This document shows positions 1 through 5,775 of a stretch of 5,932 nt of DNA, one piece after another. The stretch is from the NCBI GenBank assembly GCA_002314525.1, contig DCGE01000189.1:1-5932 (forward strand), in the 5' to 3' direction. Position 1 is the stretch's first letter. The number at the start of each line of letters is the position of its first letter. Source of the DNA: Prevotellaceae bacterium UBA1786 (lineage in GTDB: Bacteria; Bacteroidota; Bacteroidia; Bacteroidales; Bacteroidaceae). The notes under the pieces are model-generated. The model made no database searches. It was not told the origin of the DNA and saw nothing but the letters and a program-made list of their open reading frames with translations. The translations under genes were made by a program, and so were the position numbers.

Positions 1-28
1 ACACCAGAGTGAAGCTTGTTTTATTCAT
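1..28 (-). CDS. Possible start of a divergent gene (partial, weak)
   Basis: On the minus strand an ATG at 28-26 opens a frame that stays open to the window edge and would read MNKTSFTLV. It lies just downstream of a TATCTTTG box on the same strand, which is why it is listed. Only nine codons are visible, so no product can be named. The ATG is only four bases beyond the box, so it would have to be translated from a nearly leaderless transcript. The true start may instead lie further left, outside the window, with this stretch as its leader. It is a guess supported by position only. Confidence 0.2.
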
Positions 29-32
29 GCTG

Positions 33-40
33 CAAAGATA
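33..40 (-). promoter_or_regulatory. Leftward Bacteroidota-type -7 box
   Basis: The plus strand reads CAAAGATA, so the minus strand reads TATCTTTG, a perfect match to the Bacteroidota housekeeping -7 consensus TAnnTTTG, followed by CA as is common in this group. Candidate -33 TTG elements on the minus strand (plus-strand CAA at 52-54 and 56-58) sit closer than the usual spacing of about 19 bases, so the upstream half is weak. It suggests a divergently transcribed gene to the left of the window. Confidence 0.4.
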
Positions 41-90
41 CGAAAAATATTCAAGCAACACACTATGGGACATGGGTATTGGTGGAAAAA

Positions 91-125
91 CATCCTTTCT
101 TGACAGAAAACCATTCCTTTTGACA
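91..125 (+). repeat. Tandem TTGACA-containing direct repeat, possible operator
   Basis: Two similar copies lie head to tail: CATCCTTTCTTGACA at 91-105 and CATTCCTTTTGACA at 112-125. The CAT starts are 21 bases apart and the TTGACA cores (100-105 and 120-125) 20 bases apart, about two DNA turns, so both would face the same side of the helix. They lie roughly 75-110 bases upstream of the -7 box of the first gene. Direct repeats with such spacing are typical of dimeric activators such as AraC-type domains, including those of hybrid two-component systems that control glycan loci in Bacteroidota. That link is inference; no regulator gene is in view. Confidence 0.4.
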
Positions 126-199
126 CAACCTGCTTTCGAAATGATGATATAATATCTGATAATGACTAAATAACAACCTTCTGGTATCTGGAAAAGCCA

Positions 200-207
200 T
201 AACTTTG
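200..207 (+). promoter_or_regulatory. Rightward Bacteroidota-type -7 box of the operon
   Basis: TAACTTTG is a perfect match to TAnnTTTG and is followed by CA. A clear -33 TTG is missing at the expected distance; the nearest resemblance is TTCTGG at 179-184. A weak -33 with a good -7 would fit a promoter that needs an activator. Transcription would start around 211-214, leaving a leader of only about 15 bases, made largely of A residues, before the ATG at 228. No Shine-Dalgarno sequence is present, as is normal for this phylum. Confidence 0.6.
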
Positions 208-227
208 CAAACAAAAAAAAAGTTTGT

Positions 228-2789
228 ATGAAACTTAAGTTTTTCTGTTCTTTATTTGCGTGTCTGTTGCAAATGTCAGATGCTGGCATTTGCTGTGTAA
301 ATGCTTCATCCGCCACTCAGGACGGCAAGATTTCCATAGACATGACGTACTGCCTTGTCAATCCTGATTTCGGCGATGCTTCCTTCACCGACAATGCACC
401 GCATGGATGGGCACTGGAGTGTACCTCAAGCCCACAGTCCAAGATCAGCACTGCATCAAAAGCTGACGGATTCATTCCTGCCGGACAAAACCACTGGCAG
501 TTGTGGCAAGGCAGTGGAAAGTCTTCGGGGAAAGCATACCAGACAGCCACCGGACTGCCAGATGGCAAGTATCTTGTGACGGCGAAGATTGTAAGGTCCT
601 TCGGAGGCAGTCTCTCGCTCTTTGCAGACGCATGTTCCACCTCCGTTCCCGATGGAGGTGCAGCAACCTATTCAGTCGAGACAGATGTGAGCAACGGCCG
701 ACTCGACCTGGGCATAGACTTTGATGCTACCAACGGACTGCTGATCGACTATGATGACTTCACCCTCACACTCATAGATGCCGGAATCCAGTCATACAGA
801 TCCATTCTGTCTGGCAGGATCGAAGAGGCAACACTGGATACCATGGCCTGGGCGGGCATCTCAACACATCCAGGGTATGACGTGGCTGACGGATTGCGTA
901 CTGCCATAGAAAACGCAAAGGCATTGCTTACGTCAGGTGACAAGGCAGATATCAGGTCGGCTTTGTCAGACCTTGACGATGCTATCGGCACGTTCCGTTC
1001 TACGTTTAAGACATATACCCAGTTGTACGATGCCATACAGACGGCCAAGAAATACATAGCATCGACGTCATTCGGCGGGAAGGACGCATTCCAGAAGGTC
1101 ATCGATGAGTCACAGGAAATGTACGAATCCGCCCAAAACCAGTGTGATGCCATTCCTCAGCAGATAGCACTGCTGAAGAAGGCTTACACCTTATATTATA
1201 ATACACAATACACCATCTCGCCCATTTCACAGACCATCTCCACTGTTGACCTTTCACTTGACGGATCGGAGAAATTCGTACTGCGCGTTGACGGCAAACC
1301 ATTCTACATGACCAACATCCAGGTCAGGCTCGACAAACTATATGGCTATCAGGGATGGGATGACATTGCACTGGAGTCAGTACTGGAAAAAGCAGCTGAT
1401 GATGGTTTCAACACCGTTTCCATACCTGTTCACTGGGTGGAGATCGAACCTGAGAAGGATTTCTTCGACTGGCAGATTCTTGACAAGTTCATGACATGGT
1501 GCATGAAGTACAATATCAGGATGGAGCTCCTGTGGTTCAGTTGGAGCAGTGGGGGGAGAGTGCAGTACCTATGGAACTGGAACGGCAGGACCCAGCTGCG
1601 CACTCCTGACTACGTCTGTTCGCTTGACGGCCATTCCGACTATAACATGCTGCACTCGTCCATGGAATACTCACTCGACTGGCGAGATACCAGGCTGCGT
1701 GACCGCGAGGCGTATGTTGTCGGCCAGATGATGGAACACATAGCTGTATGGGAAGCCAACAACGGCCAGCCACACACCGTAATCGGCGTACAACTCGGAA
1801 ACGAGGCTCGGGGACACTACGAGAACTCCGCTTCCTCGTCTGAGATAATCGAGTATTACAATGTGGTGGGAGATGCTGTCAAGGCATCAAAGCACAGAGT
1901 ATGGACTCGACTCAACTGCGTCTGCAACGAAACGGCAGGACGTACCGCCGCCAATGAAAAACGACGCAGGAACGGTGGAACCAGCATTGATTTCGTCGGT
2001 GTTGACATCTATGGTACCAGTGCTTCGGCAGTAAAGGGAAACCTCAGCGGCTATCTTGACGCGACGGGCCAGAACTACCGTATGATTATGGAATGCGGGG
2101 CAAAGGATAGCAATTCACCGATATACCAGATGGCCGCACTTGCCGGAGACAAGGCATTCGACTATTACAACTACTGTGTCGTTGACGGCAATGCCCTCTA
2201 TTCCAATGACGGCACGACCCTCGTTGAACGTAGCCATGTCGGTGAGGTGAGACAGCGAAACAAGATCCTCAACCTTGCCAATCAGGACATCGCCCTCCGT
2301 TCCCACGGCAAGGGGCTCTACGTCTATAACTATGCGGGGAATTCCGTCAGCCCTGAAACGGGTCTTGCAGGAATATCCTTCACCCCATACGAGAATCGTA
2401 CCCAGGCCATAGCCGTACGCCATACCGATGATTCCATCCTGCTTCTGCCTACGTCGTCCGGACAGTTCTCCATCCCTGCCTCACTCGGTATAGTGCGTGT
2501 GGCCGAAGGCTATATGGACGGCGAAAACCAGTGGGTCGAGACAGGCACGGCAACGATGCACGGCAATACCATCACCGTGCTCCGGCCATGCTGCCTCAGA
2601 CTTGAAAGTCAGGCAACCACGATTGGTTCACCACAGACGTCAATGCCATCACGAGCCTATGATGGTTTCTCCTCTGCCTCCGATGCCTGTTACGTCCATA
2701 CTCTCAGCGGACTCAGACTTCCGTCTTCGAGTACTCTATGCAGATCCATCATCATACAAAACGGGAAAAAAATCTTTGTCAATAAATAA
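228..2789 (+). CDS. Secreted clan GH-A glycoside hydrolase, beta-galactosidase-like (GH35/GH42-type), with N-terminal binding-like module
   Basis: An 853-residue exported enzyme. Residues 1 to about 30 are a signal peptide (KLK, then a hydrophobic stretch; cleavage probably near VNA-SSA). Residues 40-183 form a jelly-roll, carbohydrate-binding-like module from VNPDF to DYDDFTL. Residues 186-330 are helical repeats resembling FIVAR-type spacers. Residues 345 to about 650 are a TIM barrel: GKPFYMTNIQVRL, then VSIPVHWVEIEPE with FDW, then HTVIGVQLGNEARG with Asn525-Glu526 as the likely acid/base pair, and YRMIMECG with Glu622 as the likely nucleophile. This strand order and Asn-Glu pair are typical of clan GH-A and most like GH35 (DUF5597) and GH42 beta-galactosidases. 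Residues 680-795 are a beta-rich domain resembling the accessory domain (DUF4978-like) of Bacteroidota relatives. Residues 820-853 are a short tail (TLSG ... IIIQNGKKIFVNK). The substrate and exact family are not certain. It is first in a probable operon, 21 bases before the next gene. Confidence 0.8.
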   Translation: MKLKFFCSLFACLLQMSDAGICCVNASSATQDGKISIDMTYCLVNPDFGDASFTDNAPHGWALECTSSPQSKISTASKADGFIPAGQNHWQLWQGSGKSSGKAYQTATGLPDGKYLVTAKIVRSFGGSLSLFADACSTSVPDGGAATYSVETDVSNGRLDLGIDFDATNGLLIDYDDFTLTLIDAGIQSYRSILSGRIEEATLDTMAWAGISTHPGYDVADGLRTAIENAKALLTSGDKADIRSALSDLDDAIGTFRSTFKTYTQLYDAIQTAKKYIASTSFGGKDAFQKVIDESQEMYESAQNQCDAIPQQIALLKKAYTLYYNTQYTISPISQTISTVDLSLDGSEKFVLRVDGKPFYMTNIQVRLDKLYGYQGWDDIALESVLEKAADDGFNTVSIPVHWVEIEPEKDFFDWQILDKFMTWCMKYNIRMELLWFSWSSGGRVQYLWNWNGRTQLRTPDYVCSLDGHSDYNMLHSSMEYSLDWRDTRLRDREAYVVGQMMEHIAVWEANNGQPHTVIGVQLGNEARGHYENSASSSEIIEYYNVVGDAVKASKHRVWTRLNCVCNETAGRTAANEKRRRNGGTSIDFVGVDIYGTSASAVKGNLSGYLDATGQNYRMIMECGAKDSNSPIYQMAALAGDKAFDYYNYCVVDGNALYSNDGTTLVERSHVGEVRQRNKILNLANQDIALRSHGKGLYVYNYAGNSVSPETGLAGISFTPYENRTQAIAVRHTDDSILLLPTSSGQFSIPASLGIVRVAEGYMDGENQWVETGTATMHGNTITVLRPCCLRLESQATTIGSPQTSMPSRAYDGFSSASDACYVHTLSGLRLPSSSTLCRSIIIQNGKKIFVNK
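345..776 (+). repeat. Binding-like beta-sandwich module, copy 1
   Basis: This codes for residues 40-183 of the hydrolase. It is a paralogue of the module at 2901-3317: both have an NPxF start, the identical runs SPQSKIST and IPAGQNHWQLW, then AYQT, GLPDGxY, SLFA/TLFA and a closing I-D-(Y/F)-D-(D/E)-F-T-L. Conserved aromatic residues (HWQLW) and the position ahead of a hydrolase suggest glycan binding, which is inference. Confidence 0.75.
2685..2786 (+). other. Short C-terminal tail of the hydrolase (sorting-tail-like)
   Basis: This covers residues 820-853, with YVHTLSGLRL, a short linker, then SIIIQNGKKIFVNK. The pattern V/I-Y-x-L-x-G-x-x-V/L followed by I-x-x-x-G-K-K-V/I-x-x-K resembles a shortened type IX secretion C-terminal signal and recurs on many secreted Prevotella/Bacteroides proteins. 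Whether it acts as a sorting signal here is not known. Confidence 0.5.
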
Positions 2790-2810
2790 ATCCTAACTAA
2801 ACAAATTATT

Positions 2811-4124
2811 ATGAAACATCTCATTGCAATCGTTTCTGCCTTCGTTTTCGTTTTCGTAAACGTTTCCATGCAGAAGGCCCATGCACAGCAAGGTGGTGAG
2901 TATTGTACTCACCTGATCACTAATCCAGGTTTCGATGACGGAACAACCGGATGGACTTTGGAAACCACCGGGAGTCCGCAGTCTAAGATCAGTACCGGCG
3001 AGAAAGGTGGCGGAATCATCCCTGCCGGACAGAACCACTGGCAGCTATGGATGGGCACTGCCTATTCAGGCACTGCATACCAAACTATCTACGGCCTGCC
3101 CGATGGTAACTACACCATAGGAGTGGCCATGGTTTCGTCATTCTCAGGACACATCACCCTATTTGCCAATTCCGATACTACTGAGGTAACCAGTGGCGAC
3201 TACCGTATCTATACCGTCGATGTCGATGTCGATGCTGATACCTTGAAGTTCGGAATCACCTTTGATGTTGCCTCAGGGGCTGTGATTGATTTCGATGAAT
3301 TCACCCTTCTCTGTAACTATTTGGATGGTGACGATGTCCTTGAAGCCTACCTACACAAACTCGAACTCGCTTTCGATGATATTTCCGACTATTTGATTGA
3401 ACTGTCCGATAATGGTTTCGAGGGAGTGGCCTTACAACTGGCCGGGGAAGCCGAGGAAATATACTATACTGCAGTAGAGTTCACCGATACCGAACTCATC
3501 TCTCAGGCTACCGAACAACTGAAGGCACTCGTTCCTTCATACAAAGTCCGCATCAAGGTGTTCCAGGAACTGAATACTCTGATAGCAAAGGCTGACTACT
3601 TGATAAACACTACGTCATATCCTGGTATCAACGCCATGAGCCAAGCACTTGACAATGCCTGCGAATACATCGACAACTCCAATGAATACAATCTTGACGA
3701 CTTCGACAAGGCGTATGCAGAACTCCAGCAGGCAATCAGGGACTATCGTTTCTCACAGACTGCCACTCAGGACAGTCCGGCAGACTTTACCTTTCTCATC
3801 AAGAATCCTGCGTTCTTTAATGAAGACTGCGGCCTCGCCCGTGAGGATGCCAACAACGACAACCGCAGCCAATGGGGTACAAGCAGCGGATGGGTGAATG
3901 CATCGGTAAGCAACGGAGGCGACTTCCGTTCGGGATTCCATGCCGGACGCACTTGCTACAACTCATGGTCCAGCAACTTCACATCCATGGATCTCCATCA
4001 GGACATCACTGATGTGCCTAACGGCTACTACTCGCTCGTCTGCTACGGACATACATACTCAGGCCAGCTCACTGACCAGCATGCCTATATCCGTTCCACT
4101 GCAGGAATCAAGGAGAGTCCTTAA
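2811..4124 (+). CDS. Secreted modular protein, N-terminal part, cut by an in-frame stop
   Basis: This 437-codon segment begins 21 bases after the hydrolase, with an A/T-rich spacer and no Shine-Dalgarno sequence. Residues 1-25 are a clear signal peptide (core FVFVFVNV, cleavage after AHA before QQ). Residues 31-169 are a beta-sandwich module paralogous to the one in the hydrolase. Residues 175-312 are helical, with FIVAR-like spacing (LINTTSYPGINAMSQALDNA, then AYAELQQAI). From about 322 a second beta-sandwich begins (FLIKNPAFF ... YNSW ... HQDITDVPNGYYSLVCYG), but TAA at 4122-4124 ends the frame in mid-domain, after AYIRSTAGIKESP. The next codon, ATG at 4125, continues the domain in the same frame. 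No catalytic motif is recognised. It is best read as the first part of a 979-residue protein interrupted by a nonsense codon. The product is probably an exported binding or surface protein; its exact role is unknown. Confidence 0.7.
   Translation: MKHLIAIVSAFVFVFVNVSMQKAHAQQGGEYCTHLITNPGFDDGTTGWTLETTGSPQSKISTGEKGGGIIPAGQNHWQLWMGTAYSGTAYQTIYGLPDGNYTIGVAMVSSFSGHITLFANSDTTEVTSGDYRIYTVDVDVDADTLKFGITFDVASGAVIDFDEFTLLCNYLDGDDVLEAYLHKLELAFDDISDYLIELSDNGFEGVALQLAGEAEEIYYTAVEFTDTELISQATEQLKALVPSYKVRIKVFQELNTLIAKADYLINTTSYPGINAMSQALDNACEYIDNSNEYNLDDFDKAYAELQQAIRDYRFSQTATQDSPADFTFLIKNPAFFNEDCGLAREDANNDNRSQWGTSSGWVNASVSNGGDFRSGFHAGRTCYNSWSSNFTSMDLHQDITDVPNGYYSLVCYGHTYSGQLTDQHAYIRSTAGIKESP
2841..2858 (+). 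repeat. Hexamer tandem repeat in the signal peptide
   Basis: TTCGTT occurs twice, followed by TTCGTA, in frame, coding for FVFVFV in the hydrophobic core of the signal peptide. Slippage in units of six would lengthen or shorten that core without a frameshift. Confidence 0.6.
2901..3317 (+). repeat. Binding-like beta-sandwich module, copy 2
   Basis: This codes for residues 31-169 of the second gene and is homologous to 345-776. The best conserved stretch at DNA level is 3018-3050 against 474-506: four differences in 33 bases, all synonymous, so selection on the peptide IPAGQNHWQLW is visible directly. Elsewhere the two copies have clearly diverged, so the duplication is old. Confidence 0.75.
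3216..3239 (+). repeat. GTCGAT hexamer tandem repeat
   Basis: There are three perfect GTCGAT units and a fourth, GCTGAT, in frame, coding for VDVDVDAD at residues 136-143. The matching part of the hydrolase module (YSVETDVSNGR) has no such repeat, so it arose after the duplication. It lies in a predicted beta-strand/loop of the module. Confidence 0.6.
4122..4124 (+). other. Premature in-frame TAA stop within a domain
   Basis: The codons run GGA ATC AAG GAG AGT CCT TAA ATG ACC GTT GAC. The frame is open on both sides, from 2811 to 5753, and the flanking peptide forms one beta-sandwich. A single base change from a sense codon (for example AAA, CAA, GAA, TAC or TAT) would be enough to make the stop. 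A frameshift is not needed, because the two halves are in the same frame. Confidence 0.8.
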
Positions 4125-5753
4125 ATGACCGTTGACCTCGGCGACGTGGAAGAAGCATGGGAGCGACTCGAAACCCCACAGGTGGCTGTCGTTGACGGTT
4201 CGCTCACCATCGGTTTCGCAAGCACATCAGGTGGCGGTACCGTAGGATGGTGGAACGCTACCGACTTCGCCCTTTTCTATCATGGGGAGTCCAGTGAGGA
4301 CGAACTTATCCGCATCTACGAATCGCGCCTCGACGAATGTGGGCAATATGCCGATGCCATGCACTTTGCCGCAGACCGCACGGCACTGCAGCAAACCATC
4401 ACCCTTGCATCTGGCAAGACTTCGAAGGACGACATCAATGCCGCTCTCGAATCGCTCAATACGGCCATGGACAGTGCGAAGGTATCTGAGAACGCATACG
4501 AGAAGCTCGTAGGTGGCCAGTATGCAACCATCAGCACCGGGCTTCAGGAATCATCATACAGTGCCGACGCAACTCCTATCCTCACTAACGCCATAGCCAT
4601 TGTCGATGACTTGATAAGTAGCGAGGATGCTACATATGCACGGTTCTCTGACGTCAATACCATTCTCTCCGTCCTCTCCGGCAGCTACTGCACCGCACTC
4701 GACGAGGCTGTAGCTTTCGCACAGACAGTGTCAGACCAGACGGCCCGGGATATGTTCCTGGCGGAAATAAAGAAGCAATCCAATGCCCTCTCCACCACCA
4801 CCGAACTGCCTTCCGAAGAAACTCTCAGAGACTACATCACCACACTCTCCGACATGAAACGCCGATGCAGCATCGCTGATCTGTATGCCTTCGGTGAAAC
4901 CGACTATACCTCGACCATCATCAACTCTACCGTCGATGTAGCCGAAGTGGGATGGAACTACGACAATGCTACGGGCAACCAGCTGACCAGTGCAGGAAAT
5001 GCCTACGACGGTGGGTCGAGCCGTTACCACAATTCCTGGAATCCGACTCTCGGAGGCCTCCGCTATTCTGCATGGCAGGACATCGATGGCATACCTAACG
5101 GCACTTACGAGCTGAAGGCTATGTGCCGTGTGATGGATGCAGCTCACGGGGCAGAAGGATTTTATCTCTACGCCACTCCTGACGGCGATGCTGAAGGTAC
5201 AGTCTTCAAGGCCGTACACACGGAACAGATAAACCTTACCAAATATGTGGATCCTGCACTTACAGCTGCCGACGGAGGTGACTCCTTGCAGTACATCTGC
5301 CGCACATACGGCTCTATCTGGAGTAAGGCCATGGACGACACTAATATGGGCGAGGATGTCATCGAAGGCTCTGAGGAAGAGAAAATACTGAACGTCAATG
5401 GCGGAATGGGCTATGGATGGCAGTGGAACGAACTGCTTGTCGAGGTAACTAATCATAGGCTCACCATAGGTGTCACATGCGACTCCACCTACACTCTCGG
5501 ACACCATGACACCGACGGCAATGCGTGTGTTCCGTTCTCCGGCTCTCAGATTTCTGCTGACAACTACCACCTCACTCTCGTCTCGCTCGGAGACAACACA
5601 AGATGGAATCCTGTCACCGCAATCGAGGAAACAAGAAACGGCGGTCAAGGCGCGATGACTGGCAGCATCTATACTATCACTGGACAGAAAGTCTCCACTA
5701 TGATGCCAGGTCGTATCTACATCGTTGGCAGAAAGAAAGTCATCACTAAGTAA
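4125..5753 (+). CDS. Secreted modular protein, C-terminal part, in frame after the stop
   Basis: This 542-codon segment starts with the ATG directly after TAA and has no signal peptide (MTVDLGDVEEAWERL), so alone it could not be exported. Residues 1-55 complete the beta-sandwich begun before the stop (VAVVDGSLTIGFAS ... WWNATDFALFYHG). Residues 57-255 are helical, FIVAR-like repeats (ALQQTITLASGKTSKDDINAALESL is a typical unit at 87-111). Residues 258-490 are another beta-sandwich (YHNSW ... WQDIDGIPNGTYELKA ... VEVTNHRLTIGV ... ISADNYHLTLVSLG) that matches the interrupted domain strand by strand and is longer through an insertion at about 355-425. Residues 512-542 are the short tail (SIYTITGQKV ... 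RIYIVGRKKVITK). No catalytic signature is recognised. The ATG is taken as the nominal start only because it opens the frame; the true start is most likely 2811. The next gene follows after 22 bases. Confidence 0.65.
   Translation: MTVDLGDVEEAWERLETPQVAVVDGSLTIGFASTSGGGTVGWWNATDFALFYHGESSEDELIRIYESRLDECGQYADAMHFAADRTALQQTITLASGKTSKDDINAALESLNTAMDSAKVSENAYEKLVGGQYATISTGLQESSYSADATPILTNAIAIVDDLISSEDATYARFSDVNTILSVLSGSYCTALDEAVAFAQTVSDQTARDMFLAEIKKQSNALSTTTELPSEETLRDYITTLSDMKRRCSIADLYAFGETDYTSTIINSTVDVAEVGWNYDNATGNQLTSAGNAYDGGSSRYHNSWNPTLGGLRYSAWQDIDGIPNGTYELKAMCRVMDAAHGAEGFYLYATPDGDAEGTVFKAVHTEQINLTKYVDPALTAADGGDSLQYICRTYGSIWSKAMDDTNMGEDVIEGSEEEKILNVNGGMGYGWQWNELLVEVTNHRLTIGVTCDSTYTLGHHDTDGNACVPFSGSQISADNYHLTLVSLGDNTRWNPVTAIEETRNGGQGAMTGSIYTITGQKVSTMMPGRIYIVGRKKVITK
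4896..5594 (+). repeat. Second, intact copy of the interrupted beta-sandwich domain
   Basis: This covers residues 258-490 of the C-terminal part. Paired segments with the domain at 3774-4289 are YNSW with YHNSW, HQDITDVPNGYYSL with WQDIDGIPNGTYEL, and VDGSLTIGF with TNHRLTIGV, then DFALFYHG with NYHLTLVSLG, in the same order. It serves as an internal template showing that the domain at 3774-4289 needs sequence from both sides of the TAA. Confidence 0.65.
5658..5750 (+). other. Short C-terminal tail of the second protein
   Basis: This covers residues 512-542, SIYTITGQKV then RIYIVGRKKVITK. It is the same type as the tail of the hydrolase (TLSG ... IIIQNGKKIFVNK) and a closer match to the usual Prevotella form. 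Its presence at the far end shows that the downstream half is the natural C-terminus of an exported protein. Confidence 0.55.
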
Positions 5754-5775
5754 TCACATTAATAATAGTAGAAAA

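Noticed and set aside
120..153. Sigma70-like TTGACA (120-125) with TATAAT (148-153)
   Set aside because: The spacer is 22 bases instead of about 17, and Bacteroidota use TTTG/TAnnTTTG-type promoters. The TATAAT is better explained by the A/T-rich palindrome.
232..266. Lipoprotein signal in the hydrolase (LFAC at residues 9-12)
   Set aside because: The hydrophobic part before Cys12 would be far too short, and the later cysteines at residues 22-23 lack a lipobox. Ordinary signal peptidase cleavage is more likely.
749..1153. 134-codon minus-strand frame inside the hydrolase gene
   Set aside because: It is antisense to the helical spacer of a well-supported gene and has no promoter box or recognisable motif.
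2787..2810. Terminator between gene 1 and gene 2
   Set aside because: The 21-base gap is A/T-rich with no stem-loop, and the next signal peptide starts directly after it.
4110..4130. Frameshift as the cause of the split
   Set aside because: Both halves are in the same frame and the peptide on each side matches the intact domain copy, so a base substitution explains the stop without any insertion or deletion.
4731..5648. 305-codon open frame on the minus strand
   Set aside because: It lies wholly inside the coding frame of the second gene. The plus-strand frame has coherent domains with an internal homologue, whereas this one shows no recognisable domain, signal peptide or promoter. It is explained by codon bias.
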